DNA from: Pseudomonadota bacterium
GTDB lineage: Bacteria > SAR324 > XYD2-FULL-50-16 > JAHJRI01
Length of the DNA: 11,546 bases
Assembly: GCA_022360105.1 (NCBI GenBank)
Contig: JAKSDL010000719.1
Coordinates: 1-11,546, forward strand
Direction: 5' to 3'
Part shown: in pieces, positions 1-6,594 of the stretch
How the letters are laid out: each line of letters starts with the position of its first letter
Position numbering within the stretch: the first letter of the stretch is position 1
Made by a program: the position numbers and the translations under genes
The notes under the pieces: generated by a model
Seen by the model: the letters and a program-made list of their open reading frames with translations, nothing else
Database searches by the model: none
Told to the model about the DNA's origin: nothing

Positions 1-1278
1 CTGCTGCGACGACGCACTGATTTCCTGGCTGCCCGAGGCCACATAGTCGGCGGAAAGGGCTACTTCCTTCATCACCTCAGCCAGTTTGAAAATTGTCTTG
101 CTGATGGCGTTCGCCATTCTGCCGATTGCGTTATCCTTGTCCAGGTGTTCCTGTTTAACGGTGGTAGTTAAATCGCCTTTTTCCACAGCGTCCATCACGT
201 CTACCATGTCCACAAAAGCACTGTTATCGGAAACCACTTCAAAACCGCCTGTGATGTTTCCTTTTGCGTCGGTCAAATAACCGCAGCTTGCTCTTACGGG
301 AATTATTTTTCCGTCCCTGGTTTTGGCTTCGGTTTCGGCCACGATGGTTGTTTTATCCTGCATACATTTCTTGATAGTACAATCCGGGGTATGGCAAACG
401 GGTGTTTTGCAGATATCCGCACAGGTCATTTTACCCACTACTTCATCTCGTTTATATCCCAGAAAATCCAGCGCGGCATCGTTGATATTTTGAATGACAA
501 GATCGGTATCAGTCCTAAAAGCGGCATCCGCCATCACAGAAAGAAATCCTTCATCCAGGTTGTCAATTGTGTTGATCACTTCGAAACCACCTGTCACGTT
601 GTTATTTGCATCTGTCAGGTATCCGCAACTGGCCCTTATCGGAAGTGGTTTTCCGTTCCTGGTTTGAGCGACCGTGGCGCCGACAATGTTTTCCTTTCTG
701 TCCATAGCGTTTCTGATTGTGCAATTAGCCGTGTTACAAAGAGGCGTTCTGCACAGGTCGGCGCAGGTCATCTTTCCGACTACTTCATCGCGTCTGAAGC
801 CTAAAGCATTCAGGGCGGCGTCATTGATATTTTGAATGACCAGGTTGGTATCGGTTCTAAAGGCTGCATCGGCCATATTGGCCAAAAAACCTTCGTCAAT
901 GGTATCCAGTTTGGAAAGAATCTCAAACCCTCCCACGGGATTGCCCTTGTCATCGTAAATGGCATTGCAGGCCGCACGAATCGGTATTTTTAGACCGTCT
1001 CTCGTTTCCGCAATCGTTTGCCCGGTAATAGACTGTTTCTTTTCCATGCAGTTTTTAATGGTGCAGTTGGTCGTGTGGCACAAAGGGGTTTTGCAAATGT
1101 CGGCACAGGTCATTTTGCCAACAACTTCCGCTTCTGAATAACCCAAGGTCCCCAGAAAAGCATGATTGGCGTATTGAATCACCAGGTCCTTATCTGTAAG
1201 AATCACAGGGTCGGTGATTCCCCGGAGAAAGTTGATGCTTTGTTTGATGATTTTTTTAATATCTTTTTTAAAAAACAT
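1..1278 (-). CDS. Soluble methyl-accepting chemotaxis protein with three cysteine-rich PAS domains (C-terminal part outside window)
   Basis: The frame gives 426 residues and runs off the left edge. Three PAS-like domains occupy roughly residues 15-128, 129-242 and 243-350, followed by a HAMP-like stretch (about 355-400, with MVDVMDAVEKGDLTTTV) and the start of a chemoreceptor signalling helix (VASGSQEISASSQQ). Each PAS carries a motif such as MTCADICKTPLCHTTNC: Cys58/62/67/72/77, Cys172/176/181/186 and Cys286/290/295/300/305, plus a later Cys at 104, 218 and 332. No membrane segment lies before the HAMP region, so the receptor is probably cytoplasmic and would signal to CheA/CheW. Cysteine-rich PAS domains suggest redox, metal or cofactor sensing, but the ligand is inferred, not seen. 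The start is the ATG at 1276-1278, preceded by AGGAGG five bases away. The missing part should hold the methylation helices and the CheA-binding hairpin. Family assignment is confident; ligand unknown. Confidence 0.93.
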   Translation of the reverse strand, partial: MFFKKDIKKIIKQSINFLRGITDPVILTDKDLVIQYANHAFLGTLGYSEAEVVGKMTCADICKTPLCHTTNCTIKNCMEKKQSITGQTIAETRDGLKIPIRAACNAIYDDKGNPVGGFEILSKLDTIDEGFLANMADAAFRTDTNLVIQNINDAALNALGFRRDEVVGKMTCADLCRTPLCNTANCTIRNAMDRKENIVGATVAQTRNGKPLPIRASCGYLTDANNNVTGGFEVINTIDNLDEGFLSVMADAAFRTDTDLVIQNINDAALDFLGYKRDEVVGKMTCADICKTPVCHTPDCTIKKCMQDKTTIVAETEAKTRDGKIIPVRASCGYLTDAKGNITGGFEVVSDNSAFVDMVDVMDAVEKGDLTTTVKQEHLDKDNAIGRMANAISKTIFKLAEVMKEVALSADYVASGSQEISASSQQ

Positions 1279-1283
1279 ACTTG

Positions 1284-1289
1284 CCTCCT
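1284..1289 (-). promoter_or_regulatory. Ribosome binding site of the chemoreceptor
   Basis: On the minus strand this reads AGGAGG, a perfect Shine-Dalgarno core, five bases before the ATG at 1276-1278. It fixes the start of the chemoreceptor gene and shows that the protein begins MFFKKDIKK, with no upstream membrane segment. Confidence 0.85.
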
Positions 1290-1328
1290 GTATAAATCAT
1301 GAAATGTTTGAATTCCCTGCAATAAATC

Positions 1329-1470
1329 CCGGTAAGCATAACCGGAAGCCTCGTCACGAAGATAGTGTTCATCAGCGAAAGCACGAGTTTTTAAACTGTT
1401 GGCTAGAGGGTAGTTAAATCGAAAGCTTCTCTATGGAGTTCGTTGTCCGACCTCGGACTTAAAAACTACC
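1329..1470 (-). other. Dyad-rich stretch in the chemoreceptor leader, possible structured RNA
   Basis: Several short perfect inverted repeats are clustered 50-190 bases upstream of the chemoreceptor start. They are CCGGT/ACCGG (1329-1333 with 1341-1345), CTCGT/ACGAG (1350-1354 with 1383-1387), which encloses CAC/GTG and the mini-hairpin GCGAAAGC, GTCCGA/TCGGAC (1445-1450 with 1453-1458), and GGTAGTT/AACTACC (1409-1415 with 1464-1470). If transcribed toward the chemoreceptor, this could be a structured 5' leader. I could not match it to a riboswitch class; the cyclic-di-GMP-I consensus does not fit. On the plus strand, ACGAG is followed by five T, so a weak plus-strand terminator is an alternative. 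Confidence 0.3.
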
Positions 1471-1809
1471 TATGTTTGATTTTGCCGGCGGTAATTTTCT
1501 TAATAATTTAAGTTGGTTAGGAAGATACTGTTGTTATTGTTACCCAAAGATACGGGAAACCGTGCTCACTGGTTCATATAATGTGCCAGTTGTTTAGAGC
1601 GAAGAGTTCCTTTTAAAAACAGTTAAATGTGTATTAACTGCTCTTGGTTTCAAGGATAATCAGAAAAAAATAATCGATTTTGGATCAAATCCGGGAAAAC
1701 AGAAAAATACTGGTGGAAATTGGACGGTTTTTTTATAAGAAGCAACTTTTTAATAAATGACCCAATGATTTTTTAATCAACTGAAATGAATTGAAAAAAA
1801 AATTGTTCA

Positions 1810-1832
1810 CTAAACTTATGATCATAATTTAG
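1810..1832. repeat. Near-perfect palindrome, operator-like
   Basis: The arms CTAAA-c-TTATGA and TCATAATTTAG are exact complements apart from one bulged C at 1815, giving 11 pairs centred between 1821 and 1822. With no loop, it suits a dimeric DNA-binding protein better than an RNA hairpin. It lies between the two divergent signalling genes, about 530 bases from the chemoreceptor start and 590 from the enzyme start. The binding protein is unknown. Confidence 0.3.
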
Positions 1833-2178
1833 AAGTAAAGAATTTCTTCTATCAGAACAAGCGCTTAGTTTTTACGCCTACCCAAGAGAAAAGGTGTAAG
1901 ATTTTGTCGGGTTTTTCGCTCAAAGAAAGTTTTTTTATTGCTCAAAAGCAAATATTTTGTGTGATAAACAACCAGGCATCTTTTTTCTCTTTCCGTTGAT
2001 CATCTTCATCCAATTTTTAAAGGGGGGGTTGTTTACTATCAAACAATGTTGTCAAATCATGAGCAATGTTTCACGGTTGGCGTAAATGTCCCGGTTTGCC
2101 AAGATAAAACCTCGTGATTTACAGTTTGTTAGTTATCGGTTATCCAATGTCATTGACTTAAGTAGTGCTGGCCAAAAT

Positions 2179-2247
2179 GTCATTCTAAACGACAGTGAAG
2201 AATCTCTCGAAGGTTCTGACAGACCCTTCACTTTCGTTCTGGATGAT
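2179..2247. repeat. Imperfect palindromic repeat of a widely dispersed type
   Basis: The left arm (2179-2208) begins GTCATTCTAAACGACAGTG. The right arm (2218-2247) is its imperfect reverse complement, with 22 of 30 positions pairing around a nine-base loop. From general knowledge, near-identical 'GTCATTCTgAACGaaGTGAAGAATC' palindromes occur as dispersed, non-coding, MITE-like or REP-like repeats in many environmental bacterial genomes. The mismatches here suggest an old copy. No flanking target-site duplication is obvious. It lies about 180 bases upstream of the GGDEF-EAL gene. Confidence 0.6.
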
Positions 2248-2286
2248 ATACAGTCACAATTCTCTTAAGTTAACAACATTTGATAA

Positions 2287-2316
2287 TTGATAATACAGTC
2301 AAAGATTGAATAAAAT
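2287..2316 (+). promoter_or_regulatory. Candidate sigma-70 promoter for the GGDEF-EAL gene
   Basis: TTGATA (2287-2292) and TAAAAT (2311-2316) each match the -35 and -10 consensus at five of six positions, with an 18-base spacer. The -35 box overlaps the second unit of a tandem TGATAAT repeat (2281-2294). Transcription would start near 2323, giving a leader of about 100 bases. In AT-rich DNA such matches arise by chance, so this is only a candidate. Confidence 0.3.
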
Positions 2317-2369
2317 CAAATGCTTGTATGTCAAGCAGGTCAAAGCTGAATCCAATATGTGCGTTAACA

Positions 2370-2414
2370 ATGATTCAATCTTCTGTCGGACAAACAACTA
2401 TTTTTATTCTTTAA
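2370..2414 (+). other. 15-codon upstream reading frame that duplicates the start of the GGDEF-EAL gene
   Basis: ATG ATT CAA TCT TCT opens a frame reading MIQSSVGQTTIFIL and stops at TAA (2412-2414). The true gene nine bases later begins ATG TTT CAA TCT TCT (MFQSS). The 12 bases TTCAATCTTCTG are identical at 2374-2385 and 2428-2439, exactly 54 bases (18 codons) apart, so the two starts share a frame. No ribosome binding site precedes either. It may be a short upstream frame that affects translation, or the scar of a local duplication. Translation is not demonstrated. Confidence 0.3.
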
Positions 2415-2423
2415 CAATCGCTT

Positions 2424-5400
2424 ATGTTTCAATCTTCTGAAAATTTGTGTCAGGAACGACGACGTTGGATTGCAAAAGCTTTTTTGATCTCTTTTTTACC
2501 TTATTTTATCCTCATCACAGCAGGTATTTACGGAATATATTACCAGCGGAGCACTCACGGCCTGGAACTGCTGAAAGTGCGCATCCGGCATGTCATGCAG
2601 CAACAGCAGAATGCAATGCAAGCAGATTTGCAGGCCATTATGCTGGACCTGTTGATACTCAATAACCATGAGGAGATGAAAGCCTTTGTCAACAACGGGG
2701 GGCGAGAGAATGATCAACTAGTCAAGGAATTAATGTCCTTCTCCAGAATCAAGAAAACATACGACCAGATACGCATCATTGATGAAAAAGGTTGGGAGAT
2801 CAAGCGCATTGACCTGTCATCTTCCGGAAAACCTTTTCTTATTGCCGCTGATGATTTGCAAAATAAGCGACATACTCCTTATTTCAAGCAGGCCATGGGT
2901 CTGGCAGAAAATGAGATTTACATGTCGGATTTTGAATTGAACCGGGAGAAAGGCAAGGCCGAAATTCCCCACAAGTTGGTGATTCGCGTCGCCACGCCAA
3001 TATTAGATAAAGTTGGAACAAAAAAGGGAATTCTGGTGATTAACTACCTGGGCGAAACAATTCTACAAAAATACAGATCCCTGGCAACCGGACTGATGAT
3101 AGGAATGCCTCTGTTGGCAGACGATAATGGAAACTGGATAGTAGGCCCCAACAAGGAGAGTTCCCAAAGTCATCAAGGCGACGAGCAAAGGGAAAACGTG
3201 CCTGATTCGGTGGATCCGGATCTGTGGCTTAAACTTGCTACCGCTGGTGACGGAACAATAGAAGATAAGAAGGGATTGTATATTTTTGCTACTTTCGAAA
3301 GCGAATTGGATAAAAAATTCCAAACGGAACTTAGCTTAAAAAACAAACCAGAGTGGAAAGTGGTTTTTTTTGTACCTCGGCAACAGCTCCGCCAGATGCA
3401 GTTTGATTTTGTATCCCAACTGTTGATTATCTATGTGTTTTCTTTGTTGCTGGTGGCTTTTAGCTGTTTCTATCTTACCAAATTGCGTTGCGAGAAGGAT
3501 CAAACACTGCAGTTTTTGTCGGAACGCGAAAACAGAATAAAATTTCTAACCCAATTTCCCGAGAAGAATCCACATCCGGTTCTTCAAATTGATACCGAAG
3601 GTATGATCGTCTTTGCCAATTCCGCTTCCCGGGAGCTTATTGAGCTGGTCAGTACTGAACCGGGAGCGCAATTGCCGGATTTGTGGATGGAAAAAGTCCG
3701 AACCAGTCTGAGATCCAGGTCTATTGAGTCCGTTGAAGTTTTAGCACAAAATAAAGTGTTTAGCGTTCTGGCTATTACTAATGCAGAACCCGACCTGGTC
3801 ACCATCTACGCCTGGGAGGTCACCGAGCAGAAACGTTACGAAGAACAACTGCTGTTAATGGCCAGTGTTTTTGAAAACAGTCTGGAAGGAATTACGATCA
3901 CTGATCCGGACGGCAACATTGAAAGGGTTAATCCCGGTTTCGTTGCTATTACCGGCTATTCAGCCGAAGAGGTGGTTGGCAAAAACCCGCGAATTCTAAA
4001 ATCGGACAGGCATGACGAAGCTTTCTACAAAAACATGTGGGAATCGATCATATCAACAGGTGAGTGGCACGGAGAGATCTGGAACCGAAGGAAAGGCGGG
4101 GATGTCTACCCGGAGTGGCTATCGATTACCGCTATCAGGAATTATCAAGGGGATGTATCACATTTTGTTGCTGTTTTTCATGATATCAGCGAACTAAAGC
4201 ACAACGAGGAAAAGCTCGAATTTCAAGCTTTTCACGATGCACTCACCGAACTGCCCAACCGAATCTTGTTCAATGACCGGCTTGAAACCGCCATCGCTCA
4301 TGCAAAAAGAAACGAGCAAAAGCTGGCCATTTTGTTTTTGGACCTGGACGATTTCAAACACGTCAATGACTCCCTGGGACATTACGCAGGCGACCTGCTC
4401 CTGCAGGAAGTTGCAAAAAGGCTGAAGACCTGCTCACGTGAAGAAGACACCGTGGCCAGGATGGGAGGCGACGAGTTTATGATGATCATCCAGGACGTAA
4501 CCGACGACAGGATTCCCGTGGAGGTGGCTAATCGGGTACTAAAATCTATTTCGGAAGAATTTGTCATCCTGGGCAACGAGTTGTATTTAGGCGCCAGTAT
4601 AGGGATTACGATTTATCCCCTCGATGGTGAAGATTGCGAAACACTTACCAAGAACGCGGATCTGGCCATGTACAAGGCCAAGGGAAGTGGAAAAAACAAC
4701 TATGCTTTCTTTACCCCGGATATGCATCAGGCCGCAGTGCATCGAATGATCCTGGAGCAGAAGCTGAGGGAAGCGATCCAAAACAACGAATTTGTCCTTT
4801 ATTACCAACCTAAAGTGGACGCGAAAACGGCACGTCTGGTGGGCTCTGAAGCTCTTGTGCGCTGGTTCCGGGAAGATGGAGACATTGTAACACCCAATGA
4901 GTTTATTCCCCTGGCAGAACAGACAGGCCTGATCCTTCCCCTGGGGAACTACATCTTAAAAGAGTCCTGCCGGCAGGCAAAAATCTGGTACGACCTGGGG
5001 TATACCGATTTTCATGTGGCGGTTAATCTTTCGGCTTCCCAGTTTCAAGATCCCAATTTGATCGATCAGGTCAAAGAGATTCTGCAAGATACCAGTCTGC
5101 CTGCTCACCTGCTCAACCTGGAGATTACGGAAAATATCGTCATGCTCGATATCGATACTGCCACCGAAACAATTTCCCAGCTTTCCGACTTGGGAATTGC
5201 CATCTCCCTGGATGATTTCGGAACAGGATATTCATCGCTCAGCTATCTGAAACAGTTTTCGTTGGATGTGCTCAAGATTGATAAATCGTTCGTTAAAGGA
5301 CTGCCGGATGATGCAGACGATGCGGCGATTGCGAGAATGGTGATTTCATTGGCCAAAAACCTCAATCTCAAGGTGGTTGCAGAAGGCGTTGAAACCAAGG

Positions 5401-5528
5401 CACAGTTGGATTTCCTGAACGAGAATCAATGCGACAGGGTCCAAGGGTATTTATTCAGCCAACCGCTGCCGGCCGAGAAACTAACAACACTTCTTAAACA
5501 GGGGCTGATACTTAATACAAACTTTTGA
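2424..5528 (+). CDS. Membrane-bound Cache-PAS-PAS-GGDEF-EAL cyclic-di-GMP synthase/phosphodiesterase
   Basis: The protein has 1034 residues. Transmembrane segment 1 (about 17-40) and segment 2 (about 333-354) flank a periplasmic region of double-Cache type (IRIIDEKGWEIKRIDLSS, then RVATPILDKVGTKKGILVIN). Two PAS domains follow (about 373-474 and 476-592; the second, with GNIERVNPGFVAITGYS, is typical), then GGDEF (about 600-765) and EAL (about 780-1020). The GGDEF motif is exact (681-685), and RxxD at 672-675 is the usual product-inhibition site. The EAL domain keeps Glu809 of EALVRW, NLSASQF, EITE, DDFGTGYSS, LKID, AEGVE and QGYLFSQPL. Both activities, GTP to cyclic di-GMP and cyclic di-GMP to pGpG, are therefore predicted competent. 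A stop codon four codons before the ATG fixes the start, although no clear ribosome binding site is visible. It would tune cyclic di-GMP in response to a periplasmic ligand. The ligand and the net direction are unknown. Confidence 0.95.
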   Translation: MFQSSENLCQERRRWIAKAFLISFLPYFILITAGIYGIYYQRSTHGLELLKVRIRHVMQQQQNAMQADLQAIMLDLLILNNHEEMKAFVNNGGRENDQLVKELMSFSRIKKTYDQIRIIDEKGWEIKRIDLSSSGKPFLIAADDLQNKRHTPYFKQAMGLAENEIYMSDFELNREKGKAEIPHKLVIRVATPILDKVGTKKGILVINYLGETILQKYRSLATGLMIGMPLLADDNGNWIVGPNKESSQSHQGDEQRENVPDSVDPDLWLKLATAGDGTIEDKKGLYIFATFESELDKKFQTELSLKNKPEWKVVFFVPRQQLRQMQFDFVSQLLIIYVFSLLLVAFSCFYLTKLRCEKDQTLQFLSERENRIKFLTQFPEKNPHPVLQIDTEGMIVFANSASRELIELVSTEPGAQLPDLWMEKVRTSLRSRSIESVEVLAQNKVFSVLAITNAEPDLVTIYAWEVTEQKRYEEQLLLMASVFENSLEGITITDPDGNIERVNPGFVAITGYSAEEVVGKNPRILKSDRHDEAFYKNMWESIISTGEWHGEIWNRRKGGDVYPEWLSITAIRNYQGDVSHFVAVFHDISELKHNEEKLEFQAFHDALTELPNRILFNDRLETAIAHAKRNEQKLAILFLDLDDFKHVNDSLGHYAGDLLLQEVAKRLKTCSREEDTVARMGGDEFMMIIQDVTDDRIPVEVANRVLKSISEEFVILGNELYLGASIGITIYPLDGEDCETLTKNADLAMYKAKGSGKNNYAFFTPDMHQAAVHRMILEQKLREAIQNNEFVLYYQPKVDAKTARLVGSEALVRWFREDGDIVTPNEFIPLAEQTGLILPLGNYILKESCRQAKIWYDLGYTDFHVAVNLSASQFQDPNLIDQVKEILQDTSLPAHLLNLEITENIVMLDIDTATETISQLSDLGIAISLDDFGTGYSSLSYLKQFSLDVLKIDKSFVKGLPDDADDAAIARMVISLAKNLNLKVVAEGVETKAQLDFLNENQCDRVQGYLFSQPLPAEKLTTLLKQGLILNTNF

Positions 5529-5603
5529 AACACCTTTTGCTCGACAACTTTCGGCATTAGCCTGCTTTGTCTATCTCCGCAATTCAGCCCCGATGTTGGC
5601 GGT

Positions 5604-6092
5604 TTAAGGTAAGATTAAACCCTGTGATTTATCGGCCGGAATACAAATCTCATCACCCTTTTTAAGCTGATAGCTGCATTTTACTTTTCGATTTCCCACC
5701 AGAATTTTACCTTGCTCAATCAGCTCGGAGATCTTTCTTCTAGACAATCCATCAATGTTATCCGACAGCAATTTGTCTAACCGCCATTTTCCAATAACCG
5801 ATTCTATTGAAATCAAGATCGATTCCTTGTTTTCATTGGAGTTCCAGATTAGACGATCTGTCTTGGTTTGATTTACTTCACACTCACTGTTAGGTGAAAC
5901 CAGGCTCTTTATTTTTTTGTTCCAGGTATGATCGTTGGGGCATTTGTAGATTTCGAAATGATAGGTGTTTTTTCCATTGGAATTGGACCTGGTTTTTTCG
6001 GTTTTTTTGAAATCTGTTACTTTCCCACAGCCTGGGCAGTATCTGGATTCAACACCATGAATGTTGACCAGATGCCACGATAGTTTTCGCAT
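5604..6092 (-). CDS. Zinc-ribbon plus S4-domain protein, putative RNA-binding
   Basis: From the ATG at 6090-6092 this encodes 162 residues. A zinc-ribbon-like N-terminus has CPGCGK (Cys19, Cys22) and CPNDH (Cys51, His55), consistent with a CCCH metal site. A linker follows, then an S4 domain at about 103-152 (WRLDKLLSDNIDGLSRRKISELIEQGKILVGN...LKKGDEI, quoted with a gap). S4 domains bind structured RNA in ribosomal protein S4, RluD-type pseudouridine synthases and heat-shock protein 15. No pseudouridine synthase catalytic domain follows, so this is a stand-alone binding protein, perhaps acting on rRNA, tRNA or mRNA; that role is inferred. An in-frame TTG at 6105-6107 would add five residues. 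Neither start has a good ribosome binding site. The gene is convergent with the GGDEF-EAL gene (75 bases apart), and its upstream DNA is rich in inverted repeats. Confidence 0.75.
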   Translation of the reverse strand: MRKLSWHLVNIHGVESRYCPGCGKVTDFKKTEKTRSNSNGKNTYHFEIYKCPNDHTWNKKIKSLVSPNSECEVNQTKTDRLIWNSNENKESILISIESVIGKWRLDKLLSDNIDGLSRRKISELIEQGKILVGNRKVKCSYQLKKGDEICIPADKSQGLILP

Positions 6093-6141
6093 ACGTGTCC
6101 ATGCCAATAAAACAGGTACGCGAAAGGTAGGCGCGTATCCC

Positions 6142-6224
6142 GTAATTGTTTTTAAAGAACGGAATAAACACGGCTGGATTTCCAGATCGGTTTACATCCA
6201 TTCAAATGAATAAAAAACAATTAC
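6142..6224 (-). repeat. 83-base element bounded by 12-base inverted repeats, upstream of the S4-domain gene
   Basis: GTAATTGTTTTT (6142-6153) is the exact reverse complement of AAAAACAATTAC (6213-6224). Between them lie two tight dyads, CTGGA/TCCAG (6174-6185) and ATTCA/TGAAT (6200-6211). The element ends about 50 bases before the S4-domain start on the minus strand. It could fold as a branched leader RNA or be a tiny mobile-element remnant; no flanking duplication is evident. The arms are AT-rich, which weakens the case. Confidence 0.35.
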
Positions 6225-6267
6225 AGATACTGAGGCAAAATATTCTCCTATGAGGTTAACGGAAAAA

Positions 6268-6303
6268 TTAACTGTGAGTTAAAATTTTACTCGAAAAGTA
6301 AAA
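6268..6303. repeat. Two adjacent short perfect dyads
   Basis: TTAACT-gtg-AGTTAA (6268-6282) is followed two bases later by TTTTACT-cgaaa-AGTAAAA (6285-6303). Both are perfect and AT-rich. They lie about 180-210 bases upstream of the S4-domain start and could be operator sites or weak hairpins; nothing in the sequence decides between these. Confidence 0.3.
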
Positions 6304-6343
6304 CCTGTCAAGGGTGAATAAAAAGGGTTCAAACTACGGAGCG

Positions 6344-6460
6344 ATGATGAGGGCTTTTATGTACATTCTAAAGCCAAAAAAGGGAACCGGCTACTTTTTA
6401 CCTGACAATGGGAACCGCGAAACATGTGTGTTTAATCCGGTATCCGGTTTGATATGGTGA
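6344..6460 (+). CDS. Possible 38-residue small protein
   Basis: This frame begins MMRAFMYILKPKKG and ends FNPVSGLIW. GGAG lies five bases before the second of two consecutive ATG codons (6347-6349), a reasonable ribosome binding site spacing. I recognise no family, and no membrane segment or metal motif is visible. It lies alone on the plus strand between two minus-strand genes. A chance frame is quite possible. Confidence 0.18.
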   Translation: MMRAFMYILKPKKGTGYFLPDNGNRETCVFNPVSGLIW

Positions 6461-6594
6461 GTTGGTTTTGTGGTAGGAGACTTCTCCACCCTGAAGTTTA
6501 TTGTTATTCGTTCAGGGCGGATAGCGGGGGTTTAAATATTTTATTGGACATAAATGATCCGAGTTAGCGTTGCAGAGCAATTTGAATTGCTGTT

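Larger units (their letters stand above)
1279..2423. other. 1.1-kb divergent intergenic region
   Basis: This gap lies between the chemoreceptor (minus) and the cyclic-di-GMP enzyme (plus) and must hold both promoters. I find no convincing gene. It contains a dyad-rich stretch (1329-1470), a near-perfect palindrome (1810-1832), a long imperfect palindromic repeat (2179-2247), a tandem TGATAAT repeat (2281-2294), a possible sigma-70 promoter (2287-2316) and a copy of the downstream gene's start (2370-2385). A 60-codon open frame at 2086-2268 has no ribosome binding site, and its second half is only a translation of the palindromic repeat. Base composition is strongly AT-rich around 1640-1860. 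Confidence 0.7.

Noticed and set aside
391..804. 137-codon plus-strand open frame
   Set aside because: It lies opposite the chemoreceptor PAS repeats, which have clear protein homology in the minus-strand frame. The plus-strand translation has no recognisable domain.
1350..1400. Hammerhead-like CUGAUGA on the minus strand in the chemoreceptor leader
   Set aside because: The required GAAA after stem II is absent, and stems I and III do not form.
1481..1514. Possible flagellar sigma-28 promoter for the chemoreceptor on the minus strand (TAAA ... GCCGGCAA)
   Set aside because: The spacing between TAAA and GCCG is 17 bases rather than the usual 15, and GCCGGCAA differs from GCCGATAA. Too weak to list.
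2086..2268. 60-codon plus-strand open frame
   Set aside because: It has no ribosome binding site, and its second half is the translation of the palindromic repeat at 2179-2247, so coding is unlikely.
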